The position numbers and the translations under genes were made by a program. A stretch of DNA of 64,000 nt from Flavobacteriales bacterium (GTDB lineage: Bacteria; Bacteroidota; Bacteroidia; Flavobacteriales_D; Parvicellaceae), in the NCBI GenBank assembly GCA_025210295.1, contig JAOASC010000015.1:62001-126000 (forward strand), in the 5' to 3' direction. Shown here one piece after another: positions 1 to 7,802 of the stretch (position 1 is its first letter; the number at the start of each line of letters is the position of its first letter). The notes beneath the pieces were generated by a model. That model was not told the DNA's origin. It worked only from the letters and a program-made list of their open reading frames with translations, and searched no databases.

Positions 1-82
1 TTTTTTTATAAATGTAGTAATATTTTTAAATGTTCTCTTCTATTTTTCTATGAATCTCCAAAATTTAATGACCATAATGTAC

Positions 83-325
83 TTATAAGGCTAAATGTGC
101 TCCATCACAATATGGAGGGTTTGCTGTTAATTTACAAGTACACAAATTAGCTTGTTGCCTAAATTTTGATTGAAAAACAAGTGGTTTAATTGTCGTTTCT
201 CGATGTTCCCCATCACAGAATGGTTGAGCCTTAGACCTTCCACAAGAACACCATACGTATTGTTTCTGTCTTTCTAGCATAACTGTTTCAGGAATTTTCC
301 CAGCAATAAGTGTTTTACTCTTCAT
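83..325 (-). CDS. CDGSH iron-sulfur domain protein (two CDGSH motifs)
   Basis: This small soluble protein of about 80 residues carries two tandem CDGSH-type [2Fe-2S] sites. The first reads CSCGRSKAQPFCDGEH and the second CTCKLTANPPYCDGAH, each matching C-x-C-x2-(S/T)-x3-P-x-C-D-G-x-H with its three cysteines and one histidine. Family members bind redox-active clusters; the physiological partner here is unknown. An ATG at 325 lies one base after the stop of the upstream kinase gene. An alternative ATG at 340 would overlap that gene, and longer in-frame starts run into the kinase's Tyr-Gly repeat, so I prefer 325. No clear Shine-Dalgarno is seen. It is probably cotranscribed with the kinase gene. 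Family assignment is firm and the start is uncertain. Confidence 0.85.
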   Translation of the reverse strand: MKSKTLIAGKIPETVMLERQKQYVWCSCGRSKAQPFCDGEHRETTIKPLVFQSKFRQQANLCTCKLTANPPYCDGAHLAL

Positions 326-326
326 C

Positions 327-2657
327 TTACTTTTCTTCATAACCATAACCGTAACCATAGCCATACCCGTAGCCGTAACCATACTTACCGTAATACGTTT
401 TCCATTTCCCTTGCTTCACTCCATTTAATACGAGCCCAATATGCTGCCCATCCACTTGTTCTATAATATCCTCTAGGAAATCAACTCCTTTTTTATTTGC
501 TTTCTGAGTATTCATTACAAACACAGAAGTATCTACTTTTTTCAATAAAACTACGCCATCACTCACTAAACCTATAGGTGGGGTATCAATAAACACATAA
601 TCATAATGTTCTTTAACATAGGTCAGCAAATCATCCATAATTGGTGACAATATCAATTCAGACGCATTGGGAGGAACAGGTCCACTAGATATAATATCCA
701 TGTTTTCTTTAAAAGGTTGAATAGCCTCTTTTATTCCGCTATTCCCACTTAATATTGTTGACGCCCCCTTTTGGTTACCTATGCTTAAATATTTATGAAT
801 TTTAGGTTTATGCATATCAAAGTCGATCAACAATACTTTTTTACCCGAACGCGCATAAATCATTGCTAATCTTGAAGAAGTAAACGTTTTTCCTTCTCCT
901 GGATGAATTGAAGTTACTAACAACAAATTCGACTGCTCTTTTTGATTCAAGTAACTCAGTGATGTTCTAATCCCTCTTAAAGCCTCAGTTATATTCGCTT
1001 TGGCTGGAATATCTATTGTTACATCTTTTACAAAAGGTAAGCTTCCCAAAATTGGGATTGATGTATTCTCAGACAGTTCTTTAATATTCTCATAACGACT
1101 ATAAAATACTCCCCTAATAAACGTTAAAAACACAGCAAAACAGACTCCAATAAAAACATACATCAAAATCACACTATTTGCACTAGTTCCAACTGTACCT
1201 AACACACGAGATTTTTCAATTACTTTTGTTTGAGGCACTATCCCTGATTTAGCAATAAAAGTATTTGCTCTTTTTTCCAATAAGAAAACATATAATTTTT
1301 CATTTACTTCTAGTTTTCGATTTACAGATAAGATATCTCTTTTTGTCTTCGGAATACGCTTCACTAACGTCTCAAAATGCTGAATTTCCTTATCTAAATC
1401 AACTATCTTCTCTTCAATTGCATTTCTTGTATTTGAAACATAAATCAAAATATCTTTTTTCTGAGAGACAATTGATTCTTGTAGTTTTTCTAATTCTTGG
1501 TGATTACTTTTCACCTTATACGACAAATCAATCTTTTTGGTTTGAGTTTCGTAAAACTTAGTCAACGCTATTTTCAAATAAGGGTCACTTTCCAATACAT
1601 AAAATGATGGAGGCATTAATTTATCTTCATTAGCTTCAATGACATATTTTTTTAAATTATCCAATGAATTAATATCCAATTCCAATTGTCTTCTTTGCGT
1701 TTCATAGGTAATCAATTGGTCAAAATAAACTTGCGATTCTCTATTTAAATCTAATATTCCTTTTTGGTCTCTCATCAACTCCAGTTCACTACTGATAGAA
1801 TCTAACACTTCTATTACATTGTCTAACTGTTTCTGTATATAATTCTGGGTATTATCATTAATAAACAACTGGTTTTCTAGGGTGTATTGAATATAAACCG
1901 AACTCAAAGTATCCAAGAACATCTTTGCTCGAATAGCAACAGGATCTTTTAATGAAATCGTTAATATAGAGGTATAATCAATGTTTTTAATCTCCATATT
2001 TTGAATCACACGGCTAACCCAATATTGCTTCGAATGAGGTATAAACTGATATTTTGTTTGTGACCTCAGCTCTTTATTTTTCGGTGTAATTAACGATTTA
2101 TTGTGTGCGGTTAGAATATACTCATTTGTAATTGCTTCTTCATCAAATTTATGTTCATAGACCTTTAACTCTCCATCCACTTCTATTTCGACTCTATAAC
2201 TAGCACTATCAATGTAATAAAAGTCAAATTTACGTTCATATAAAGACTGGTTTAACAAAGTAACATCTACCCTAAATGGGCTGCTATTAAACATCTCATC
2301 TGTTCTAATTCGACCTACGATAAAATAGGAGACATCAAAGTTAAGTTTGGAAAGAGATTGTTCGACTAAATCATAAGATTTTAAAATTCTCATTTGATTT
2401 AATATATCTCCATAGACGTTATACAGTCCAATATTACTATTAATTGAGTTTTGATAATCATAAACATCATTAGACTTCAATAAAATCTGAACTTGAGCAC
2501 TATAATCTTTTACTGATTTGTAACTCATAAATTTACCTACTACACAAAAAAACAATGGAAAAACGATAAAAAGATACCAGTTTTTTGCCATTATCTTCAT
2601 CACCCACCTCAAATCCTTGAGGGATACTAATGTTTCTTGTTGTTGATTATTATTCAA
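327..2657 (-). CDS. Wzc-like polysaccharide co-polymerase / tyrosine-protein kinase
   Basis: This inner-membrane protein of 776 residues combines a Wzz-type chain-length domain with a cytoplasmic BY-kinase (CpsD/CapB family) and should control capsule or exopolysaccharide export. Transmembrane segments lie near residues 27-44 and 494-513, with a long coiled-coil-rich periplasmic region between. The kinase shows Walker A (HPGEGKT, about 583-589), Walker A' (LLIDFDMHKP, about 605) and Walker B (FIDTPPIG, about 687). The C-terminus is a tyrosine cluster: two tyrosines, then seven Tyr-Gly pairs and a final Tyr, then EEK. Such tails are autophosphorylation sites in this family. It is divergent from the XrtF/PID-CTERM locus, which suits the known association of exosortases with exopolysaccharide genes. 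The polymer it handles cannot be told. Confidence 0.9.
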   Translation of the reverse strand: MNNNQQQETLVSLKDLRWVMKIMAKNWYLFIVFPLFFCVVGKFMSYKSVKDYSAQVQILLKSNDVYDYQNSINSNIGLYNVYGDILNQMRILKSYDLVEQSLSKLNFDVSYFIVGRIRTDEMFNSSPFRVDVTLLNQSLYERKFDFYYIDSASYRVEIEVDGELKVYEHKFDEEAITNEYILTAHNKSLITPKNKELRSQTKYQFIPHSKQYWVSRVIQNMEIKNIDYTSILTISLKDPVAIRAKMFLDTLSSVYIQYTLENQLFINDNTQNYIQKQLDNVIEVLDSISSELELMRDQKGILDLNRESQVYFDQLITYETQRRQLELDINSLDNLKKYVIEANEDKLMPPSFYVLESDPYLKIALTKFYETQTKKIDLSYKVKSNHQELEKLQESIVSQKKDILIYVSNTRNAIEEKIVDLDKEIQHFETLVKRIPKTKRDILSVNRKLEVNEKLYVFLLEKRANTFIAKSGIVPQTKVIEKSRVLGTVGTSANSVILMYVFIGVCFAVFLTFIRGVFYSRYENIKELSENTSIPILGSLPFVKDVTIDIPAKANITEALRGIRTSLSYLNQKEQSNLLLVTSIHPGEGKTFTSSRLAMIYARSGKKVLLIDFDMHKPKIHKYLSIGNQKGASTILSGNSGIKEAIQPFKENMDIISSGPVPPNASELILSPIMDDLLTYVKEHYDYVFIDTPPIGLVSDGVVLLKKVDTSVFVMNTQKANKKGVDFLEDIIEQVDGQHIGLVLNGVKQGKWKTYYGKYGYGYGYGYGYGYGYEEK
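339..383 (-). repeat. Tyr-Gly codon repeat in kinase tail
   Basis: Fifteen consecutive codons alternate Tyr and Gly (seven TAY-GGN pairs plus one Tyr), an imperfect 6-bp tandem repeat at the 3' end of the kinase gene. Third positions vary (GGT, GGC, GGG, TAT, TAC). This argues either for selection on the peptide or for an old repeat, rather than a freshly slipped microsatellite. Confidence 0.85.
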
Positions 2658-2683
2658 GCTTCAATTTTTTAATTCAATTATGA

Positions 2684-2691
2684 CAAATATA
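2684..2691 (-). promoter_or_regulatory. Candidate -7 box for the kinase gene
   Basis: On the minus strand this reads TATATTTG, an exact fit to the Bacteroidota -7 consensus TAnnTTTG. It lies 26 bases before the kinase start codon. No convincing -33 TTG element is seen at the usual distance, so it is a motif match only. Confidence 0.35.
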
Positions 2692-2788
2692 AGACAACCC
2701 ACTAAAAGGTTGATATATTTTATGAATAATTCTATTTAATAATAACTAATTCTTAACAACTTATGCTTTTCAATAAAAAAATTATGTC

Positions 2789-2796
2789 TATATTTG
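2789..2796 (+). promoter_or_regulatory. Candidate -7 box for the PID-CTERM gene
   Basis: TATATTTG fits TAnnTTTG and ends ten bases before the ATG at 2807. Transcription from it would start almost at the start codon, giving a very short leader (TAGGAA precedes the ATG). No clear -33 element is visible. Confidence 0.4.
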
Positions 2797-2806
2797 TTCT
2801 TAGGAA

Positions 2807-3034
2807 ATGAAATTTTTCAAATACATATCTCTACTAATTTTATTACTATCATTAGTATCCATTGTGTATGGACAACCGGCAGGTGGAGGACCACCTGGAG
2901 GTCCTGCAGGTGGTGGCCCTCCTTGTTGGCCTCCTCCATGTATACCTGTTGATGGGGGAATTAGTTTTTTGCTTGCAATTGGTGCTGCTTATGGTGCTAA
3001 AAAAGCTTATCAAAACATAAAAGAAGAATCATAA
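2807..3034 (+). CDS. PID-CTERM-like exosortase substrate, small surface peptide
   Basis: This 75-residue protein has an N-terminal signal peptide (hydrophobic 8-21, likely cut near VYG-Q). A Gly/Pro-rich stretch with two cysteines (C40, C45) follows. The C-terminus has the tripartite form of a protein-sorting tail: PVDGG at 47-51, a hydrophobic segment about 52-63, then a basic KK at 65-66. In flavobacteria the tail PIDGG-hydrophobic-KK is the PID-CTERM sorting signal, as I recall the family. The XrtF gene lies 58 bases downstream, supporting an enzyme-substrate link. If both ends are removed, only some 25 residues remain. A hairpin terminator follows the gene, so it may be transcribed alone and strongly. 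The function of the mature peptide is unknown. Confidence 0.75.
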   Translation: MKFFKYISLLILLLSLVSIVYGQPAGGGPPGGPAGGGPPCWPPPCIPVDGGISFLLAIGAAYGAKKAYQNIKEES

Positions 3035-3039
3035 AATAC

Positions 3040-3068
3040 AAAAAGTTGAACTTTGGTTCAACTTTTTT
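3040..3068 (+). terminator. Intrinsic terminator after PID-CTERM gene
   Basis: An 11-bp perfect stem (AAAAAGTTGAA at 3040-3050 with TTCAACTTTTT at 3057-3067) with a six-base loop ends in a run of six T. It separates the small peptide gene from xrtF. Confidence 0.75.
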
Positions 3069-3092
3069 AGTTTAAATAAAAATTAAACCTTA

Positions 3093-3611
3093 ATGCTCAA
3101 AAATCCATTTTTGAAATTTATTATCACATTTGCAGTATTAGTTATTTTGTGGTTTAGTTTTTATGAAAACATATATAGTTTATTTGAAGGCGATATTCAA
3201 AGGATTATCTCTATTGAATTAGCTCATCAATCCACTTTTTTCATCCAACTGTTAGGTTATTCACCAATCATTGATACCTCAACAGATTATGTTATCACCT
3301 CAGTTGAGGGAGATTATATCAACCATGGAGTTTGGATTGGAGAACCTTGTAATGGGCTTAAAGTCTTTGGTTTATTTGCGATATTCATCCTAGCATTTCA
3401 AGGGAAGTGGATTCATAAATTATGGTACATTCCTCTAGGAATATTTATTTTACACCTCGCAAATGCTATTAGAATAGCTGTTTTAACTATTATTTCTGCT
3501 GAAAACCCTACTTTACTGGATTTTAACCACAATATTACTTTCCAAGTACTCGTCTATTCAATCGTATTTGGACTATGGTATTTTTGGGTCAATAAATTTT
3601 CTAAAAAATAG
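3093..3611 (+). CDS. xrtF: Exosortase family protein XrtF
   Basis: This integral membrane protein of 172 residues has about five hydrophobic segments. The exosortase/archaeosortase catalytic residues are recognisable: Cys86 in EPCNGLK, Arg127 in NAIRIA and His146 in DFNHN. The family is thought to be a membrane transpeptidase that cuts C-terminal sorting tails and anchors the product at the cell surface. The short length is usual for the flavobacterial XrtF subgroup. A probable substrate lies upstream and the usual accessory membrane protein follows within a few bases. A Wzc-like gene is divergent nearby, in keeping with coupling to exopolysaccharide. The family call is strong; the substrate link is inferred from position and tail sequence. 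Confidence 0.88.
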   Translation: MLKNPFLKFIITFAVLVILWFSFYENIYSLFEGDIQRIISIELAHQSTFFIQLLGYSPIIDTSTDYVITSVEGDYINHGVWIGEPCNGLKVFGLFAIFILAFQGKWIHKLWYIPLGIFILHLANAIRIAVLTIISAENPTLLDFNHNITFQVLVYSIVFGLWYFWVNKFSKK

Positions 3612-3615
3612 AACG

Positions 3616-4119
3616 TTGAATCGTTTTTTAAAATATGGAATTGTCGGTTTGGGAATATGTTTTATTTTCTATCTAGATTTTGTACGCGACTATATTTTTA
3701 AAAACATTGGTTTTCAAATTTACTACCTACAGCATCTTTCACCTGATGGAACAGCATCAATAGATAGTTACACAGACTCCTTTATTGAAAGTTTTATTAA
3801 AGACTACTCTATTAAAGAGTTGAATAATTTAAAGTGGCTATTTACCGCTATTTTTAGTTTCTTATTTGGGGCACTGGGCGCCATCATCAATGGTATTTTT
3901 TACCAAACAAGTAAAGTTTCTTATTATTTCTTTATACTCTACACTATTCTTTTCTTAAGCGCTTTTATTATTTATACTAGCTCTTATTTAAGCGCCAACT
4001 ATACATTTCAAAACAAAGCATATTTAATTGCTATGGAAATTGCTCATTTTTTGCAATCATCACTTCCTACGCTATTCTTTTTAGTTAGCTTTAAGCTATT
4101 CTATTTAGATAAAAAATAG
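3616..4119 (+). CDS. Exosortase F system-associated membrane protein
   Basis: This membrane protein of about 167 residues has roughly four hydrophobic segments and follows xrtF directly. Its position and N-terminal form ([12 protein letters not shown] followed by FVRDYIFK) match the small protein that regularly accompanies XrtF in flavobacteria. Its biochemical role is unknown. I favour a TTG start at 3616, four bases after the xrtF stop, because the family begins at this NRFLKY stretch. An ATG at 3568 would add 16 residues and overlap xrtF by 44 bases. It is likely cotranscribed with xrtF, and perhaps assists or stabilises the sortase (inference). Confidence 0.72.
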   Translation: MNRFLKYGIVGLGICFIFYLDFVRDYIFKNIGFQIYYLQHLSPDGTASIDSYTDSFIESFIKDYSIKELNNLKWLFTAIFSFLFGALGAIINGIFYQTSKVSYYFFILYTILFLSAFIIYTSSYLSANYTFQNKAYLIAMEIAHFLQSSLPTLFFLVSFKLFYLDKK

Positions 4120-4229
4120 CTTTATTTTTCCTCATCTATTCAACACTTTTGATTATTTTTGTTACGGTAGTTGTTGGAACAAAACAAGTACCCTTAATAC
4201 TAAAACACACAATAATAAATACGCTACGT

Positions 4230-5507
4230 ATGACTCAAGACAATCAAGTATTTGACTTAATCGAACACGAAAGAGTTCGTCAAACAGAAGGAATAGAATT
4301 AATAGCATCTGAAAATTATGTGAGTGATAATGTAATGAAAGCTGCAGGTTCAATTCTAACCAATAAATATGCTGAAGGGTTACCTAACAAAAGGTATTAT
4401 GGAGGTTGCGAAGTTGTTGACCAAATAGAATTGTTAGCTATTGAAAGGCTAAAGCAACTATTTGGAGCTGAATGGGTAAATGTTCAACCACATTCAGGGT
4501 CACAAGCTAATGCCGCAGTTTACCTTGCCTGTTTAAAACCAGGAGACAAAGTCTTAGGTTTTGACTTATCTCATGGGGGACATCTTACACATGGTTCACC
4601 TGTGAATTTTTCTGGAAAACTTTACACTCCTGTTTTCTATGGAGTGGAAAAGGAAACTGGATTAATAGACTATGATAAAGTAGAAGCTAAAGCAATTGAA
4701 GAGCAGCCTAAAATGATTATTTGTGGGGCCTCAGCTTATTCTAGAGATTGGGACTATAAAAGATTAAGAGCAATTGCCGACAAAGTAGGTGCGATATTAT
4801 TCGGAGATATTTCACATCCTGCAGGATTAATTGCTGCTAAATTGCTTAACAACCCTTTACCGTATTGTCATGTTGTTACTACTACTACTCACAAAACACT
4901 AAGAGGGCCTCGTGGTGGTGTAATAATGGTAGGTAAAGACATGGAAAACCCTTGGGGAATTACTACTGCTAAAGGAACTGTAAGAAAACTATCATCACTA
5001 TTAGACTCTGCTGTTTTTCCTGGAATTCAAGGAGGGCCATTGGAACATGTTATAGCAGCTAAAGCTGTAGCATTTGGAGAGGCATTATCTCCTGAATTTA
5101 TTACTTATGGTAAACAAGTGATTACTAATGCAAAAGTAATGGCTGATGAATTAGTAAAAAGAGGTTATCAAGTAATTTCAGGAGGGACAGAAAACCATTC
5201 AATGTTGATCGATTTACGTTCGAAAAACATTACAGGAAAAGAAGCTGAAAATGCACTTGTCAAAGCCCATATCACAGTAAATAAGAACATGGTTCCATTT
5301 GACACTCAATCTCCTTTTGTGACTTCTGGTATTCGTTTAGGAACACCTGCTGTAACCTCAAGAGGAATGAAAGAAACTGAAATGATTCAAATTGTTGATT
5401 TTGTAGATCGAGTAATTATGAACCATGAAAATGAACAAGAATTAGAAAACATTAAAGAAGAAGTTAAAAATTTCATGACTGAGAGACCTCTTTTTACATG
5501 GAAGTAA
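4230..5507 (+). CDS. glyA: Serine hydroxymethyltransferase
   Basis: This PLP enzyme converts serine and tetrahydrofolate to glycine and 5,10-methylene-tetrahydrofolate in the cytoplasm. The 425-residue length and sequence are typical. Visible motifs include [12 protein letters not shown] near the N-terminus, [15 protein letters not shown] and the PLP-lysine motif [14 protein letters not shown] with Lys222. The reading frame is open upstream to a TTG at 4149, but homologues begin at [15 protein letters not shown], so the ATG at 4230 is chosen. The fumarylacetoacetase gene follows after 22 bases, so the two form a likely operon. Confidence 0.97.
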   Translation: MTQDNQVFDLIEHERVRQTEGIELIASENYVSDNVMKAAGSILTNKYAEGLPNKRYYGGCEVVDQIELLAIERLKQLFGAEWVNVQPHSGSQANAAVYLACLKPGDKVLGFDLSHGGHLTHGSPVNFSGKLYTPVFYGVEKETGLIDYDKVEAKAIEEQPKMIICGASAYSRDWDYKRLRAIADKVGAILFGDISHPAGLIAAKLLNNPLPYCHVVTTTTHKTLRGPRGGVIMVGKDMENPWGITTAKGTVRKLSSLLDSAVFPGIQGGPLEHVIAAKAVAFGEALSPEFITYGKQVITNAKVMADELVKRGYQVISGGTENHSMLIDLRSKNITGKEAENALVKAHITVNKNMVPFDTQSPFVTSGIRLGTPAVTSRGMKETEMIQIVDFVDRVIMNHENEQELENIKEEVKNFMTERPLFTWK

Positions 5508-5529
5508 AACCACACAATATAAAAACAAG

Positions 5530-6804
5530 ATGAATATAAAAGCAAACGACCCTACTTTAAAATCTTGGATAACTGTTCCAAAAAACAGTGATTTCCCTAT
5601 TCAGAATTTACCATTCGGGATTTTTTCATTAGAAGGAGACACCCCTAGAGTAGGAGTTGCCATAGGTACGAAAATAGTGGATTTAAAAAACCTTTTTGAA
5701 TTAGGCTATCTGGGTGATACACCTTTTGAATTAGCCGATTTTGATGCAGCGGTTTTAAATCCTATGATGCTAAGAGGTAAACAAGCGACTAGAATGCTTA
5801 GAAATAGAATTTCTGAATTATTAACTATTGATAACTCAGAGCTTCAAAACAACCCTGAAGAAGCTAAACAGATCATCGTAGAAATGTCTGACGCTCAAAT
5901 GCATTTACCTGTATACATTGGAGATTATACGGATTTTTACTCTAGTGAACAACATGCTTATAATGTTGGATGTTTGTTCAGAGACCCCAAAAATGCATTA
6001 ATGCCTAACTGGAAACATATACCTGTTGGTTACCATGGTCGCTCTTCATCCATCATTGTTTCTGGAGAACCTATCCACAGGCCAAAGGGTCAAAAAAGAC
6101 CAAATCCAGAAGAACCTCCAGTATTTGGTACATCAAACTTACTTGACTTTGAATTAGAAATGGCTTTTGTTACTTATCAAGGTAAACCACTTGGAGACCA
6201 TATTACAACAGCTGAAGCTGATGATTATATATTCGGTATGTGTTTATTTAATGATTGGAGCGCTAGAGATATTCAAGGTTGGGAATATGTTCCACTAGGG
6301 CCTTTCCTTGGAAAAAACTTTGCTTCATCAATAAGCCCTTGGATCGTTACTTTAGACGCTTTAGAGCCTTTTAGAGTTCCTGGACCAATTCAAGATCCAA
6401 AAGTTTTACCATATTTAGAGTATGAAGGTGATAAGCACATTGCTATTAACTTAGAAATGGCTATACAACCTGAGAACGCTGAGGCTACAGTAGTATCTGA
6501 CAGTAACTATAAATATATGTACTGGAATATGAATCAACAGTTGGCGCACCATACCATTAATGGTTGTAATATCAATTGTGGTGATATGATGGCATCAGGA
6601 ACAATATCAGGACCTGAAGAACATGAATATGGATCTATGCTTGAGATTTCATGGAAAGGAAGTAAAAGTGTTGAAATGAAAGATGGATCTCAACGAAAAT
6701 TCATTCAAGATAACGATACTGTTATTATGAAAGGATATGCTGAAAATAGCCAAGTTAGAATTGGTTTTGGAGAGGTCAGCACAAAAGTTCTTCCCGCTAA
6801 ATAA
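5530..6804 (+). CDS. fahA: Fumarylacetoacetase
   Basis: The last enzyme of tyrosine degradation (homogentisate branch) hydrolyses 4-fumarylacetoacetate to fumarate and acetoacetate. At 424 residues it is full length for the eukaryote-like FAH family. The N-terminal small domain begins with FGIFS. The metal and catalytic region contains DYTDFYSSEQHAYNVG, in which the histidine corresponds to the catalytic base of the mouse enzyme. FELEMAF and DWSARDIQGWEYVPLGPFLGKNF are also diagnostic. It is cotranscribed with glyA. A strong hairpin terminator follows. No other tyrosine-pathway genes lie in the window. Confidence 0.96.
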   Translation: MNIKANDPTLKSWITVPKNSDFPIQNLPFGIFSLEGDTPRVGVAIGTKIVDLKNLFELGYLGDTPFELADFDAAVLNPMMLRGKQATRMLRNRISELLTIDNSELQNNPEEAKQIIVEMSDAQMHLPVYIGDYTDFYSSEQHAYNVGCLFRDPKNALMPNWKHIPVGYHGRSSSIIVSGEPIHRPKGQKRPNPEEPPVFGTSNLLDFELEMAFVTYQGKPLGDHITTAEADDYIFGMCLFNDWSARDIQGWEYVPLGPFLGKNFASSISPWIVTLDALEPFRVPGPIQDPKVLPYLEYEGDKHIAINLEMAIQPENAEATVVSDSNYKYMYWNMNQQLAHHTINGCNINCGDMMASGTISGPEEHEYGSMLEISWKGSKSVEMKDGSQRKFIQDNDTVIMKGYAENSQVRIGFGEVSTKVLPAK

Positions 6805-6824
6805 TTAATCTATTGATTTAAAAT

Positions 6825-6861
6825 AAGCTCTATAAATCTATTTATAGAGCTTTCTTTTTTT
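6825..6861 (+). terminator. Intrinsic terminator after fahA, touching the next start codon
   Basis: A perfect 12-bp stem (6825-6836 with 6841-6852), a TCTA loop and a T-rich tail form a strong terminator. The T run ends at 6861, immediately before the ATG of the next gene at 6862. Confidence 0.8.
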
Positions 6862-7761
6862 ATGGATATCCAACACGAAAAATATTTTTTAAAAATAACT
6901 GAGAACGACACGATTTGTCTACATCGGTTTTACACTCAAAAAGAAAATAACAATCCAGTATTTATGTTACATGGAGCAATGGAAAATAGTAAAATTTTTC
7001 ATAGTAAGTCCCAAAAAGGATTTGCTCCATTCTTAGCTAAAAATGGGTATGATGTTTTTGCTGTAGACATGAGAGGAAAAGGTGAAAGTTTCCCAAAAGT
7101 TTCTAAACTAAATAAACAGACTCAAACAGATCAAATTCTTCAAGATATTCCTTTGTGTTTATCAAAAATCACCGAACTTACTGGCAAAGAGACTTTCCAT
7201 TTTGTAGGCCATTCATGGGGAGGTGTTTTACTACTTTCTTTTTTAGCTAGATTTCCAGATACCAAGGTTAAGTCAGCTGTTTTCTTTGGTAGTAAGAGGC
7301 GAGTATCCGTCTTTACACTTCGACGAGTATTTTATATAGACCTTATGTGGAATGTCGTTGGAAATCTATGGGGTAATTTAAAAGGTTACGTTCCTTTTAC
7401 CAAGATGAAAGCAGGTTCTGACGATGAACCTCTAGCTTTTTATCGGGAAATGAATCACTGGGTTTATAGCCGATCATGGAAAGATAAAAATGATGCTTTT
7501 GATTACAAAGCCCAATTACATCAAATAGACCTCCCTCCTATTTTATACTACACAGGAATAAAAGACCATACGCTTGGAAATCAAAAAGATGTACGCTTAC
7601 TCATAAAAGAAACAGGTATAAGACAAGCTTCAAAATTTGTTTTATTAAGTCAATCAAACAACAATTTGGTTGATTATGATCATATCAATATTTTGACACA
7701 CCCCAAAGCAGAAAAGGATCATTTTATTGAAGCTCTTGAATGGATTAATGATCATTCTTGA
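6862..7761 (+). CDS. Alpha/beta hydrolase
   Basis: This 299-residue alpha/beta-hydrolase-fold enzyme has no signal peptide. MLHGAMENS near residue 35-43 is the oxyanion-hole HG motif. GHSWGG places the nucleophile at Ser118. DMRGKGES is the family's conserved DxRGxGxS strand-turn. A C-terminal histidine in DYDHINIL is the likely catalytic base. The substrate cannot be told; it may be a serine esterase, lipase or peptidase-like enzyme. The start codon abuts the T run of the preceding terminator and leaves no room for a ribosome-binding site. The start or its transcription is therefore unusual, though the next in-frame ATG (residue 35, inside MLHGAMENS) would remove conserved sequence. It may be read through into relA, 41 bases on. 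Confidence 0.85.
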   Translation: MDIQHEKYFLKITENDTICLHRFYTQKENNNPVFMLHGAMENSKIFHSKSQKGFAPFLAKNGYDVFAVDMRGKGESFPKVSKLNKQTQTDQILQDIPLCLSKITELTGKETFHFVGHSWGGVLLLSFLARFPDTKVKSAVFFGSKRRVSVFTLRRVFYIDLMWNVVGNLWGNLKGYVPFTKMKAGSDDEPLAFYREMNHWVYSRSWKDKNDAFDYKAQLHQIDLPPILYYTGIKDHTLGNQKDVRLLIKETGIRQASKFVLLSQSNNNLVDYDHINILTHPKAEKDHFIEALEWINDHS

Positions 7762-7802
7762 ATTAGAATTATTATATTTAGATTAAATTATAAACTTTTG
7801 CG

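Noticed and set aside
4149-4229. N-terminal extension of GlyA from the TTG at 4149.
   Set aside because: The added residues are not part of the SHMT family, which begins at [15 protein letters not shown], and a TTG is a weaker start than the ATG at 4230.
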